Positions 50,122 to 61,087 of a stretch of 64,000 nucleotides of DNA are shown one piece after another (position 1 is the first letter of the stretch; each line of letters starts with the position of its first letter). Under the pieces are notes generated by a model. The model saw nothing but the letters and a program-made list of their open reading frames with translations. It did not search any database and had not been told where the DNA came from. Source of the DNA: Geosiphon pyriformis. Its lineage: Eukaryota > Glomeromycota > Glomeromycetes > Archaeosporales > Geosiphonaceae. Location: positions 421,246 through 485,245 of the forward strand of contig JAAOMT010000620.1 of NCBI GenBank assembly GCA_016748015.1. Reading direction: 5' to 3'. Position numbers and translations under genes: made by a program.

Positions 50122-51241
50122 ATGGCGACCACACAACCCGATGCTGGCTCGAAAAATTGGCTCAAAGAGAGGGCTGCCATTTGTAAGTTCTGCCCATATT
50201 TGCACAATTCCTTCCACTTGCATAGTCTCCACCGAATTCAACACGAAAACCAAAATCTTGCGTAATGATTTTTACAAGCGCTATCAACGCATAATATACG
50301 TTCACTTACAACTAGCCGCGGCTCATAGACGACAAAAGACTGACCCAGCCGTAGCTCGGCTTATAGAAAAGGCAGATCAATTGCATAAAGAACGCACACA
50401 AAGACATTTACGTGAACCTGTCGAAGAGACAGACGAGAAGATGGAGGCTGGAGCTGATGCCCTTGTCAACGCAGTAATTGATGAGGGTTAGTTTCTTTTG
50501 ATTCTTCTCTTTGGAATACCCTTTTTTATGCTTGTTCCTTAAACTAATTAAAACGATAATCAAAGAGACAGACGGGGAAGATATTGACGCAATAGTAAAT
50601 GTACCACCTCCGGAGGAAATTGTTGTCAAAGGTAATTGAGCTATCTGATCTTGATTATAAAACAATATTATCTTAATTCTTATAAATTATAGGATTTTTA
50701 ATGATTTTTTGCTCTTAATTAAGTCGCACCGAAACCATCCGTTAAAGAATTCACTAGTAATTCGGGCCATGGCAAAGAGACAAGCGAAGAGGTGTACCGT
50801 TCCTTTATGGAGACTGTTCTACAACAGACTTTAACGACTGACAATTCCCTCGAGTTAAATTTTGATTTGAAACCTGAAGATATAGTGAAAGATGAAACAG
50901 ATGAAGAAGGTAGGACATCATACTAGACAAATTAATAATTTTCTTCGGGAGGCTTACATTTATCTTCCCTTTATTATTTCTCAAAGAAATCGAGGAAGAA
51001 TTTCAAGATAACAGTCAAGAGAGTCAAAATGAAACCGAAGATGGAGAAATAAAATCATTATCTGATGAAATGGAAAAATTCGAAGGTAAATTTGATTTAA
51101 TTTTGGGCTTTGAATTTCTGCCTGATGTGATTAATCTTAAATTTTTAAAAATTCTTTTTCATTAAAGAAACAGAGGATAAAAAACACCAGCAAGCACCGA
51201 AGTTAGAGGAAGAAGACCGAGATGCTAATTCAACAGAATAA
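50122..51241 (+). CDS. Acidic protein of unknown function, six exons
   Basis: Proposed exons are 50122-50182, 50226-50486, 50566-50631, 50724-50909, 50987-51085 and 51168-51241 (248 aa). All five introns are GT..AG and phase 1. The N-terminal half is basic and helical (WLKERAAIF, DFYKRYQRIIYVHLQLAAAHRR). The rest is very Glu/Asp-rich, each exon ending near DEE or EKFE and the next starting ET or EI. I recognise no domain. Intron 1 is short (43 bp). If it is retained, the frame from ATG 50141 stays open into exon 2 with a different N-terminus, so the start needs transcript evidence. A nuclear or chaperone-like acidic protein is possible but unsupported. Confidence 0.68.
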
Positions 51242-52055
51242 TGATAGCATTTTGCTTGAGATTTGTTTGACTTTCTTTATTAGAAATTGAGTTAAATTAT
51301 TCCTATCAATAATACTAGACAACTCTTTGCTTTTTCATAGATTGGGGGCATTGCTCGCTATTGTTTAACTTATTCACACATACGTTTCTTCTCTTTCTTA
51401 GTTGGGAGACTAATATGACAGCAGGATTATCTATGATTAATTATTTCGATTTGATAACATTTGTCATCATAAAAATCTCATTTTCCCCCTTTTCCCATTA
51501 CTCTCTTAATTTCTTGTTAGTATCATTTGATATCATTTAATTTCAATATCTAATAGGTCTCAATGAATTTGACCAAAAGAGAACGAGTTTCCATTATCTG
51601 AGTTCAAAAGCATTCATCAAGAAAGCAATGATAGTGTGAATTTATAATTTTGAGGTATTAATCCCTTCGATTAAGGATCATTACACATTCTGTCTTTTTT
51701 TGTTAATTCGATCAAGACTTTAAAAGCTTAATGATTGAACTTTTAAGCTAAACTTATAAGGATCAGTCTTTCCAGCAATTAGAAAACAAACATCGCTCTT
51801 CAAACAAAATATGAAATGAAGCCCTTTTGAATTGGGCAATACAAAATCACTGAAAAGAAAAAGAAAAAATTTTTAGGTTTTAAACTAACTTTTTAACAAC
51901 TTTTATTTTGCAAATATTACTCAAAGAAAAATTACTATCGTTTTTGTCTTGCTAACACAAAATATCTAAATTCTGGAAGTTATAGATTTCCTTAACATTA
52001 TTTCTTTAAATCTATGAGATTTATTCCACCTTTAGATTTTTTACCTATTCTCTCA
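51242..52055. other. Spacer between convergent genes
   Basis: This holds the 3' ends of both neighbouring genes, with gene-like composition. No ORF, RNA gene or repeat was recognised. Confidence 0.4.
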
Positions 52056-52743
52056 TCAGTAACGTTCACCACGGCTAGATCCTCCTTCACCAAATCCTGC
52101 GCCACCGAATCCTCCACCGCTACTTGATCCTTCGCCATATCTTCCACCACCACCACCACCACCGAATCTCCCACTTTGCCCACTGAATCCGCCAGCACGA
52201 GGGCCACCATAGCTGCTGCCACCACCACCACCACCACCACCACCACCGCTCATCTGTGCAGTGCCACGTTCTGATTCTGGTGGACCTTGGGCACTACATT
52301 TAAAGCAGCTTGAGCGGGAGGCGTAGTTATAAAAACTACAGCTAGGACATATCCAGTCGCCTGGTGCTATTTCTCGATCTTTTGGGACGGCCTTACATCC
52401 AAAACAATCAGAGCGATTGGCAAAGTTATGGGTTCCACATTCGGTACAGGTCCAGTCACCGGGACGCTTGCGGTCATAAAGGTGTCGTTTCAAAACTTGA
52501 GGCTTCAATTAAAATTCATAAGTTAATTTCAAGCAAGGAACTAGGCAAGGACGACGCACAAAAAATTCCTCCGTTTTATAAAATATCTCTCATACATACC
52601 ACCACAACACTCGGTACAAGACTTGGTCTGGTGTGTATAAATTGAGCTGAAGAACTCTGTGGCTGAAAGCCTTTGCTAATAAGAAATCGGCTAGCAAACG
52701 TACTAGAAAGACGCGTTTGTACTTTTATTATTGTTTTGATCAT
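52056..52743 (-). CDS. RanBP2-type zinc finger protein, probably mitochondrial
   Basis: Proposed exons on the minus strand are 52743-52600 and 52502-52056 (196 aa), with a 97-bp GT..AG intron in phase 0. Residues 1-48 have no acidic residue, several Arg/Lys and many Ser/Thr (MIKTIIKVQTRLSS...FIHTRPS), as in mitochondrial presequences. Two RanBP2 fingers follow, W-X-C-X2-C-X10-C-X2-C, at residues 65-84 and 98-117. The tail from about 125 is Gly-rich with scattered Arg/Ser/Tyr. Fingers of this kind with Asn/Arg in the loop often bind single-stranded RNA. A mitochondrial RNA-binding role is inferred; without exon 1 it would look like a nuclear RNA-binding protein. Confidence 0.82.
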
Positions 52744-54129
52744 AATTTCCCTCCTGTAAACGAAAAAGAGAACAATAAAGGAGTTTTTTTTTATAGGATG
52801 GGATATTGAACCGCACCTACTGTTTAAATATTTCTTTGATAAAGTGCCAAAGGAAAAGTTTTTTTGTATCTACCAATCAATCACCAGAATTGAGTGATTT
52901 TAAAGCTAAAATATTACTCATGATGACAATGGGAACGATTCAGATAGTTTAGTTAATCAACTTTTTGAGAAAAAAAAGGCAAAAAAAATTATATATACAT
53001 CATATTAATAAATTAAAAAATCATTATCTTTAATGTTAATGTTTTTTTTATGTTATGTAACTAATAAAATATTTACTATTAAAGAATATATATCTAAATT
53101 TTGATTTTATTTAAATAATTATTTATTGTATAAAACAAAATAATTATATTATAAGTGTAATTAGTTATAATTCATGTAATATTTATTTATTATATTTGTA
53201 ATTTTATTATTTATTTTATTTATTTAAAACTTTAATACATGTACTTTTTTTTATGATAAATTTACTTTGAAAATCCAAATTTTTTTTTATAATTAATGCC
53301 ACTTTAAAATTAGCAAATCTTGATTAATATTTTAAAATTAATTAACTACTAATTTTAATAATAATTTAATTAATTCTAAATTTAAACAAATAATGTTTTT
53401 TTTATTAAAGCATTTTATTTTTTATATTTTTTTATATTATTAAAGAGTCTATAATCAAAATTTTTTATAAAAAAATTTATAGTTAAAAATTTTTGTAAAA
53501 GAATTAATTTTACTATAAAGTAATTATATTAAATAATTAACATAAATAATTTAAAATATAAAAAGTAAATAAATTAACTTATTAAAAATTTAACAGTTTT
53601 TATTAACAATAAATTAATAACAAATTAATATTAATAATATTAAAAAAAAATAAACAAAAGTTTTGAGTTTTTTTAAAACTTTAATAGAATAAAAATTTAT
53701 TTAAAGTAGTAATTATTTTTAATACAACAATTTTAAAGTATAAATTTAATATTTTAAATGAAATTATAGTTTTAAAAAAATTTAATATATTATTTTAAAA
53801 AAAAACCAAAAAATTAAAATTATAAAATATTTAAATATTTATTTTTAAGAATTTGATTATAATATTATAAAGTTTTATAAAAAAACATTTTATTAACTTA
53901 TAATTTTTACTTGAAAAACAAAAAAAAACTTTATAAATTAGCAAAACAATTTACAATAAACTATTATAAGTAATTATATAAATTATTAACTTATAAATTA
54001 ATATTAAAATTTGATAATATAATCTAAAGATTTTTGTTAATATAAAAACTTTAATAATTGAGTTTTTTTATAATAAACAAAGATTTAATTATAATAATTA
54101 ACAATACTTTGTGTTTTATCTACTTAATA
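52744..54129. other. Upstream region of the RanBP2 gene, then AT-rich spacer
   Basis: The first about 230 bases have gene-like composition and probably hold the promoter. From about 52980 the sequence is nearly pure A/T with no traceable element. Confidence 0.4.
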
Positions 54130-54560
54130 TAATAATTAATTTATTTTAATATTTTTTATTTTTTAGTAAATAATTTAACTATTAATAAGTTAATTTTATA
54201 CTTATTCTTGTATTTTTTATTAAATAATTTTTAATATTATAATTTTAATATTTTTATAATTAATTAATTTAAATAACAACAAAATAAAAAAATAAAAATA
54301 AAAATAAAAGAAATAATAAATAAAAAATTAGTATTTTATTAATAATTATAATTATAAATTATTATTTTAGTATTATTAAATTCTTTAATAAATGCTATTA
54401 ATATTTATAAATAATAATTTATATATTTTAATAATTTTAATAAATAAGTTACTTGTAATAATTATTGTAACTTTTATTAAAAAATATTTACTTTAAATAC
54501 TAGATTACTAATTTTTAAATTGAATTAATTATTTAAATTAATAACTGTTTTTTTTGCTTT
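54130..54560 (-). repeat. Fossil gypsy LTR fragment
   Basis: The AAAAT-rich run near 54280-54320 followed by AATTAGTATTTTATTAATAA matches the same part of the LTRs at 41263-41360 and 56365-56440. Limits are uncertain. Confidence 0.45.
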
Positions 54561-55976
54561 TAATATTGTTATTATATATATATAAATTCTTATAATATAA
54601 AATTTTTAAAAAAAAGTTTTTTATTTTTTTGCTATTTTTTTTTAATATTTTTTTAACTAATAATTTTTTTGTTATAAACTTGAAAACTGTTTTAGACAAT
54701 AGTATATTTAAGAAAAAAGCACTCAAAAAAGCTTTTTATGATCTTGTTGATGACTTTTTTTTCCAAAAAAAGAAGATTATTTTCAATAATATTAAACATT
54801 TTAGTAATAAAAAAAATATCTTCTTGGTCAAGCTTAGTCTTAGTAGTAGTATGTATTCAGATATAAACAGTAAATCTAATAATAGTAAAAACAGTAGTTT
54901 TATAACTGGTATTAATAGTGAGTTTTTTTTTGGTTTAGCTATTATTATTTCTAAGACTAAAAAAGTGGTTTTTGGTATAATTTGTGACTTTTTTCTTGAT
55001 TTTAATATGGAAAAAAAAGTAGAATCTCTTCTATCTCTCTTTAATATCTTATTAAACAGAAAATAAATTGATTTCAAAATAGTAAAAACTCCAATAGAAG
55101 TGTTGATCAGAAAATTTTTTGTCTTAAATATTAATTTTTTAACTATAAAAGACAAATTAGTAATGACAAAAACTCAGCTTATTAGGAAGATTTTTGCATT
55201 AATTAATGGTTTTAGAAGAACTACTACTTTCTCAAAATTTGAAAAGATTATTAAATCAACATTTATATTAGAAAAAAGCATAAAAAAAGCCATTTTATTA
55301 AATGAAAAAAAAGGTATTATTATAAACAACAATATCAAAAAACAAAAAATACATTTAGATTAGACTGTAATAATTAAAAAAATTTTATAAATATGCTAAA
55401 AAAAATAATTGTTACAGCTTTTTCTAAATTTGGTCAAATAATGTTAATTTAATTGCAATTAATTAGGCTATGACAAAAGACTGTAATAGAATTTGCTAAA
55501 TTGGTTTAAGCAGATTAATTAGTAGTTAAATAATTATTCTTAATTAGAAAAAATTCAGTATATATAACAAAGGCCATAGGAGATTGCAATATTTAAATGT
55601 CTAAAAATCAATTTAGAGCACTTTTATTTATTTTTTTTATAGAAACAACTATTTATAATCTTGATGCTTTATTAAAAAAAGCTGGTAAGAAAACTTGTAT
55701 TATAAATTAATCATTTAAAAATGACAATAAAATTTATTATGCTGTAATTAATTTTAAAACAAATAAAAAATTAAAGTTTGCCTTTTATACAGAGTTAATT
55801 TTTGATGAAGTAAAACTTTTTTAGACTAAAATAGATTTGGCTTAATGTAAAAAATATAAGCAGTTTGAATATTTAGTTCTTAAATATAATGCTTTAAGTG
55901 CTTCTATTTTTTCTCTAAAAATCTATAAAAAAGTTGTTTTAAATAAAAATCATTTTCAATTAGCCAAATTATATGC
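54561..55976 (+). pseudogene. Fossil LINE ORF1
   Basis: Open stretches 54629-55066 and 55100-55363 align to ORF1 of the younger LINE (12714-13310): TKTQLIRKIFALINGF against AKTQVIRKLFSGINGF, and FSKFEKIIKSTFIL against PSKFEGIIRSTFTL. Beyond 55363 the match continues, broken by stops, through the knuckle region (near 55845-55900, Cys codons lost) to 55976, where gypsy C is inserted. Compared with the younger copy, G-to-A and C-to-T changes dominate; Arg, Gly and Pro become Lys, Ser, Ile or Leu. Confidence 0.8.
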
Positions 55977-57004
55977 TGTTATGGGTAAACTTGGTGAGTA
56001 TGGGAAATGGTAACGTTTGGTGCTCTCAATTATTGATGATGCATCTTCCGCATAATTCTGTTGGCTTAGTCTTGATTATCAGTCTTTGAAAATCTATTCC
56101 TGGATGTGATTTTACCTATTGAATTCTTTGGTTATAAGGCACAAAGTTTGTCTTTCATTGATTACAACATTTTCCATAAATGTGAGCTTTCTTCTTTGAG
56201 CTAACAAGCACAGTCATTAGAGTCTGGCATTGTCTTTTTGCCCTTCTGGTAAGCTAACAAAATAATGTTAATATCCAAAACTTAGGGAGAGCTTCCCTCT
56301 TTTACCAGACTATCATGAAGTTTATTTCCAGACAGTCAATTTTACTATGTTGTCGCTCCACAAAAAATAAGAAAAAAAAAGAAAAAAAAAGAAAAAAAAA
56401 AAGAAAAGATAAATTAGTATTGTTAATTGCCATAATCAAAAGTGATTGATCTAAATTATTAATTGTTTAAGGTGGTTATGCTAAGAGCATCTGTCCTAGA
56501 ATAAAGATATGAGACAAGGATTAATTCATGTAAATTCCACAAAGTTTGAGAACATAAATTCATGATTCTGATTTTTTTAATAATTGGTTTATTTCAGAAG
56601 ATGAAATAGGGAAGATAATAAATGATGAAGAGGTAAGGAAATTTGATTCTTGTCTAGAGGTTCATATCTATTTGTCCTTTTTTCTACCTTCTACTACTAC
56701 TTGCTTTTATATATTCTTTTGGTTTTACAGGATTGCTTTTAATTGTTTCGCTATCACTAGCTATTGCTTTGTTATTTCTGTTATTGCTTCATTTTTCTAT
56801 GTTATCACTAGTTATCCTATGTTATAACACGTTATCTAACATTATTACATGTTATTCTGTATTATCCTACGTTATAACATGTTATTCTATGTTATAATGC
56901 ATTATCCAATGTTATTGTGCACTATTCTGTATTATGTCACATTTTGGTCATGTTTTGGTCACGTTTCTTCATAACTTTGGATTGGTTTTTCTACTCAGGT
57001 AACA
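55977..57004 (-). repeat. 3' LTR of gypsy C
   Basis: On the plus strand it begins TGTTATGGGTAAAC and ends CTCAGGTAACA (1028 bp). A pyrimidine run CCCTCTTTTTTT (57009-57020) follows at once, fitting the polypurine tract of a minus-strand element. It contains a GAAAAAAAAAG run (56370-56405) and a tandem ATGTTAT-type array (56795-56930). Confidence 0.8.
56795..56930 (+). repeat. Degenerate tandem repeat inside the gypsy C LTR
   Basis: Imperfect copies of a roughly 11-14-base unit such as CTATGTTATAACACG, CATGTTATTCTG and CTACGTTATAACATG follow one another about ten times. Several copies contain the self-complementary core GTTATAAC. Confidence 0.6.
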
Positions 57005-57835
57005 TTATCCCTCTTTTTTTAGAATTGAGCTTCTGTGAAATCATATGTATCTGTTCCTATGTCTTTATTTGTGTAATGTTCAATGATTGTGTTGAGTATT
57101 GTTTTTTATAGGTCTTTAAACTGTTGATTGGTAATTCGTCCTATATTGTTAACTGTTATTGTCTTTATTGATCCATACAACAGTACGTTTGGACAATGTT
57201 AGAAAGCGGCGTGTAGTCGGTATGCTGCTTTGTAATATAGAGTCAAGTTGTTTTTCCCTATGAACTTTTCTACTTATTGTATTGCTTCTTTGTTGAACGT
57301 TTTCTAGCTAAGGTTTTTGTATGGTGTTTTCAAATCAAGCTGTTCTTCAATTTTGTAGAACCAATATGCTAGAGGAAGTCTTTCTTTTCATTCCTGGGCG
57401 TTGTCAAGTGTCTACTCTCCTGTTTTGGGAAGTTTGGTCTCACGAGCTAAAGCTTTTTTTATTTCTTTAAGCTCAGGGACCAAGTATCTTCTTTTGTAAT
57501 CTTTTTCTTGTTCTTTGCCTCTTTTTTCTCCACCTTCTGCCCAAAGGCAATTTTTCCTTCAACATTGCTTTTTGAGTAATGGGTAAAGGAGAGAACGTTT
57601 AGTTCTAATTGAACTCTCATCCTTCTCTCTCCTGCTCTTATCTTTGTACTGTATTTCTTTTTTATCAATTGTTATTTTTATCTGAGCAGAAAATTTTTGA
57701 ATTGTTTCAAATAATTGTTTAGATAATTTTAAAATTTGATCTGAAAGGTCCATGTTGAAATTTCTATCATTTCTTGCTGCTTTTTGGATGCTATATATAT
57801 TTGAATTCTCCAATTTAATTTGCTGTCCATTGTCT
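57005..57835 (-). pseudogene. Extra ORF after integrase in gypsy C
   Basis: Pol ends near 57835 on the minus strand. A second frame overlaps its end and runs about 270 codons to near 57010 with several stops. Its first part, 57559-57813, is Lys/Glu-rich and probably helical (LSDQILKLSKQLFETIQKF). The later part is more conserved-looking (WFYKIEEQLDLKTPYKNL, LTLYYKAAYRLHAAF, NVLLYGSIKTITVNNI). I recognise no family and see no clear membrane segment, so it does not look like an envelope gene. The same stretch is preserved as a DNA alignment in fossil copy A (about 7150-7700). Gypsy B lacks it. Confidence 0.5.
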
Positions 57836-59030
57836 ATATTTCAATGATAATAATTGGTTTCAGATCTCGTGGTATATCTTCTGGTCTGATTAATGAAATT
57901 TGTGTTCCTAGTTGAGATACTGATAACGATGATTCCTGTTTTGCATGATAAATTTTTAACCAATTTCCATGTGCTACTTTCTTTAAAATTCTGTCTTCCA
58001 ATCATAGTTTGTAAGCTCCATTTCCTAAAGCTTCGTGTATGTGGAATGGACCATCCCACTTTGGGTTGAACTTTCCACTCCACTGTTTCTCAGCTTTTGT
58101 ACAATGTAATAGTACTTAGTCTCCAATCTTGAATTCCATTGGTTGTTCAGGCAGACAATTGTCATGTCTTTTTTTTTACCATTTTTGAGCATTACTAATA
58201 TTATCAACTGCTGTTCTTCAATTGTTTTCTAACGTTTCCATTAACTGGTATGTTCTTTGGTGTAAGGTAGCTTCAAAATTCTTTTTGGTAATTGTTTCTG
58301 TTGGATAGGACAATATTTTTCATTTGATAGGTAATGTCACTTTTCTTTCATAGACTAGTTCGAATGGTGTGAATTGTGTCATATTTTGTTTTAGTGTTTG
58401 ATATGCAAAGAGTATTGAAGGTATGAATAAGTCTCATTCTTGTTTGTTCTCTTGACTTATTTTTGCTACTGCTTTACAAAGTGTTTAGTTAAATTATTCT
58501 ACCAGTCCATTTGTTTGTGAGTGGTATGGTAATGATAGAGGATATTTTATACCAAACCGTTGGCTTAATTCTGTTAGTGTATTATTGATGAAATGTGTTC
58601 TTTGGTCGGATAGCAATTCTTTTGGACATCCATGTCTGCAAATTAGATCTTGGTGTACAAATTCAGCTACTGTTTTGGCATCAGCTACTTGGATTGCTCT
58701 AGCTTCTGGCCATTTTGTAAGATAGTCTACAGCTACAGCAATGTACTGATTTTCTTTAGATGTAATTGAAAGAGGACCAACCAAATCAATCCTAATTCTA
58801 TCAAATGGATTTCCAACTGGAATGAGTTGAAGTGGTTTTGTTAATCTTGCTCCTCCTCTTTGCTGACATGTGTCACAATTGAGCATGTATTCGAAAATGT
58901 CTTTGTACATCATTGGCCAATAGTATAAATTTAGTGTTCTTTCGAGAGTAGCATCTTTGTTAAAGTGTTCTAACATCGGATCTGAGTGCATGCTATATAA
59001 TATAGTTTTTCTTTCACTGTTCTTGATTAG
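57836..59030 (-). pseudogene. Gypsy C integrase
   Basis: The open piece 58494-58991 starts in the H2C2 zinc region (LEHFNKD, CDTCQQRG) and runs through the core. The three acidic residues are present: IDLVGPL, LLSDQRTHF and NGLVE. A stop follows, and the C-terminal region continues in pieces 58025-58207 and 57841-58083 in shifted or broken frames. The fold would join element DNA to the target; here stops prevent a full protein. No chromodomain was recognised. Confidence 0.8.
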
Positions 59031-59284
59031 TCATTGTGGGGTGGGGTGGTTTCGGCGTTCTCATTAATATAGTTGGTTGTCTTGAATAAAATAATTTCAG
59101 GCTTGTTTTCATATGGTACTTTGTTCCTGTTGAGATAATATCTTCTTGAAACATAGTGTCGATAGGTACTAATATAGTTGTTGATAAGTAAGTGTGTTTA
59201 TGGGTCTGAGATTAGGTTTGTGACATCCTCAACAAACTGTCAGCATTGGTGTTTTTGGATCTTTCCTTGTAATAAACTTTGAGT

Positions 59285-60480
59285 GAGAATTGTTATAGAT
59301 AAGTACTCCATCTTGCATATTTTTCTTCTAGTTGTGGATTGTTGAGTAACCAAATAAGTCCTTTGTGGTCAGTATATAAGTCAAATGATTGATTGAGATA
59401 ATGTTTCCAAGTCTGTATGGCCCAATAAATGGCAAAACATTCCAGATCTGTTGTGCTGTAATTTTTTTCTGCTGGACTTGTGTTACAATTGGCATAGGCA
59501 ACTGGATGTTCTCTATTGTCTGGTCCTATCTGTAATAAGACTACTCTTAGAGCATTTTTTGAGACATCTGTAGCAACAATAAACTGTTTAGTAAAATCCA
59601 GGTAAATTAGAATTGGAAATGTGATCAATCACTGCTTGAGATAGTCAAATGCCTTCTGTTAATCTTCTTTCCACAAGTACAGTACATATTTGGACAACAA
59701 ATAATGGAGTGGTTTTGCGATGTTCAAGAAATCTTTGACAAATTGACAATAATATCTTGCCAATCCTAAAAATCCTCATAATTTTTTGAAGTTGATTGGG
59801 GCTGGAAAATCCTTGACTTTTTGGACCTTATCTGGATCAAATTTGATTCCATCTTTGCCAATTACATGTCCTAGAAATTTTAACTTGGTTTTTCCAAAGA
59901 AGCATTTATCGGGGTTGAGTTTTAATTTGGCATTACGAAGACGTTCAAAGACTTGTTGCAGATAGAGCAAATAATCATCAAACATTTTAGAGAAGACATT
60001 GGTGTTGTTTAGATATACTACAACTGATTTCCACAGGATTCCTTTGTATACAATATTTATGAGGTGTTGGAACATGATGAGAGTATTGCAAAGTCCAAAA
60101 GACATTATGTTAAACTCAAAGTTTTTGTCTCAAGTGGTGAATGCTGTTTTTTTTTTGTCTTTGGGATCCATTTCAACTTGCCAGTAACCACTTGCTAAAT
60201 CTAATAACGAAAACCATTTTTTTTTCTCTAGACTGTCCAGAATTTCCTGAATGAGGGGAGTGAGATAACTATTTTCTCACATAATGCTGTTTAGTTTTCT
60301 GTAATCTACGCAGAATTGCACTTTTCCGTTTTTCTTGGTGACCAAGACTACTGAAGAGGACCAAGGGCTTAACAATTCTTTGATTAGACTGTTATCAAGC
60401 ATCCGTTGCACTTCTTGCTTAATTAGGTTATCACCAAATGGAAGTACACAGTAAGCTCATTGCTTAATCGGTCGAGTGTC
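59285..60480 (-). pseudogene. Gypsy C reverse transcriptase and RNase H
   Basis: RT lies at about 59776-60420: MSFGLCNTLIMFQHL, then YLNN where YLDD is expected (about 60000-60025), then GHVIGKDGIKFDPDKV. RNase H is the open piece 59293-59628 (ATDVSKNALRVVLLQ, TTDLECFAIYWAIQTW, YTDHKGLIWLL). Both catalytic Asp residues of the RT box are Asn, which fits two G-to-A changes; the fossil copy A has the same YLNN. Confidence 0.8.
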
Positions 60481-61087
60481 TCCTGTATCAATCTAGTGCT
60501 TTATGATGTCAGTGTGTTCAAACTCATTTTTACTGGCAAAGACATCAGCATACTGATTCAGAAGAATTTTGAGTTGCATTTGTTGCAGGGTACTTAAGTT
60601 TCCTAAATTCAATTTATTGATCTCTTCTGATGTGAACAAGTAACTTTCTTTTGGCAAATTCTATACTTGTGAGGTAATGTCACAAAATAAGAATAATTGT
60701 GCAAAATCTGGAATGGACTGGAGTTTTTCAGGATTCTAAATATCTGCAGATATAGAACTGATAAGAGTTTTTGGGAATTTCAATGACATCTTCTGTCAGG
60801 TTGTGGATGGAGATTTTGAAGTGTTTATGAGCTTTGGCCAGTAGGTATAGATTAGCAACATTGGCTAGGGAACAGATTTTGGGACTGGCTTCAAATAACA
60901 GGGCTTGATCTTGGATCTTTCAATTTACCTTGAGGATGTATTGTCAGTATGGGAGAATGGAGATGACAGTGTTAGTGTAGATAAATTCTACCTGGTTACT
61001 GTTTTCTTTCATAAAATTAACTGGTACATTTCCTCTTCCACTTGATCCAAACCTGTTGATTTCTCAGGCAGTAAGGCCTAATTTTTT
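60481..61087 (-). pseudogene. Gypsy C linker between dUTPase-like domain and RT
   Basis: No long open stretch remains. Its position and some DNA similarity correspond to gypsy B 25640-26440. The function of this segment is unknown. Confidence 0.45.

Noticed and set aside
51998-52246. Val/Ala-rich minus-strand ORF
   Set aside because: Shifted-frame reading of the Gly-rich codons of the RanBP2 protein.
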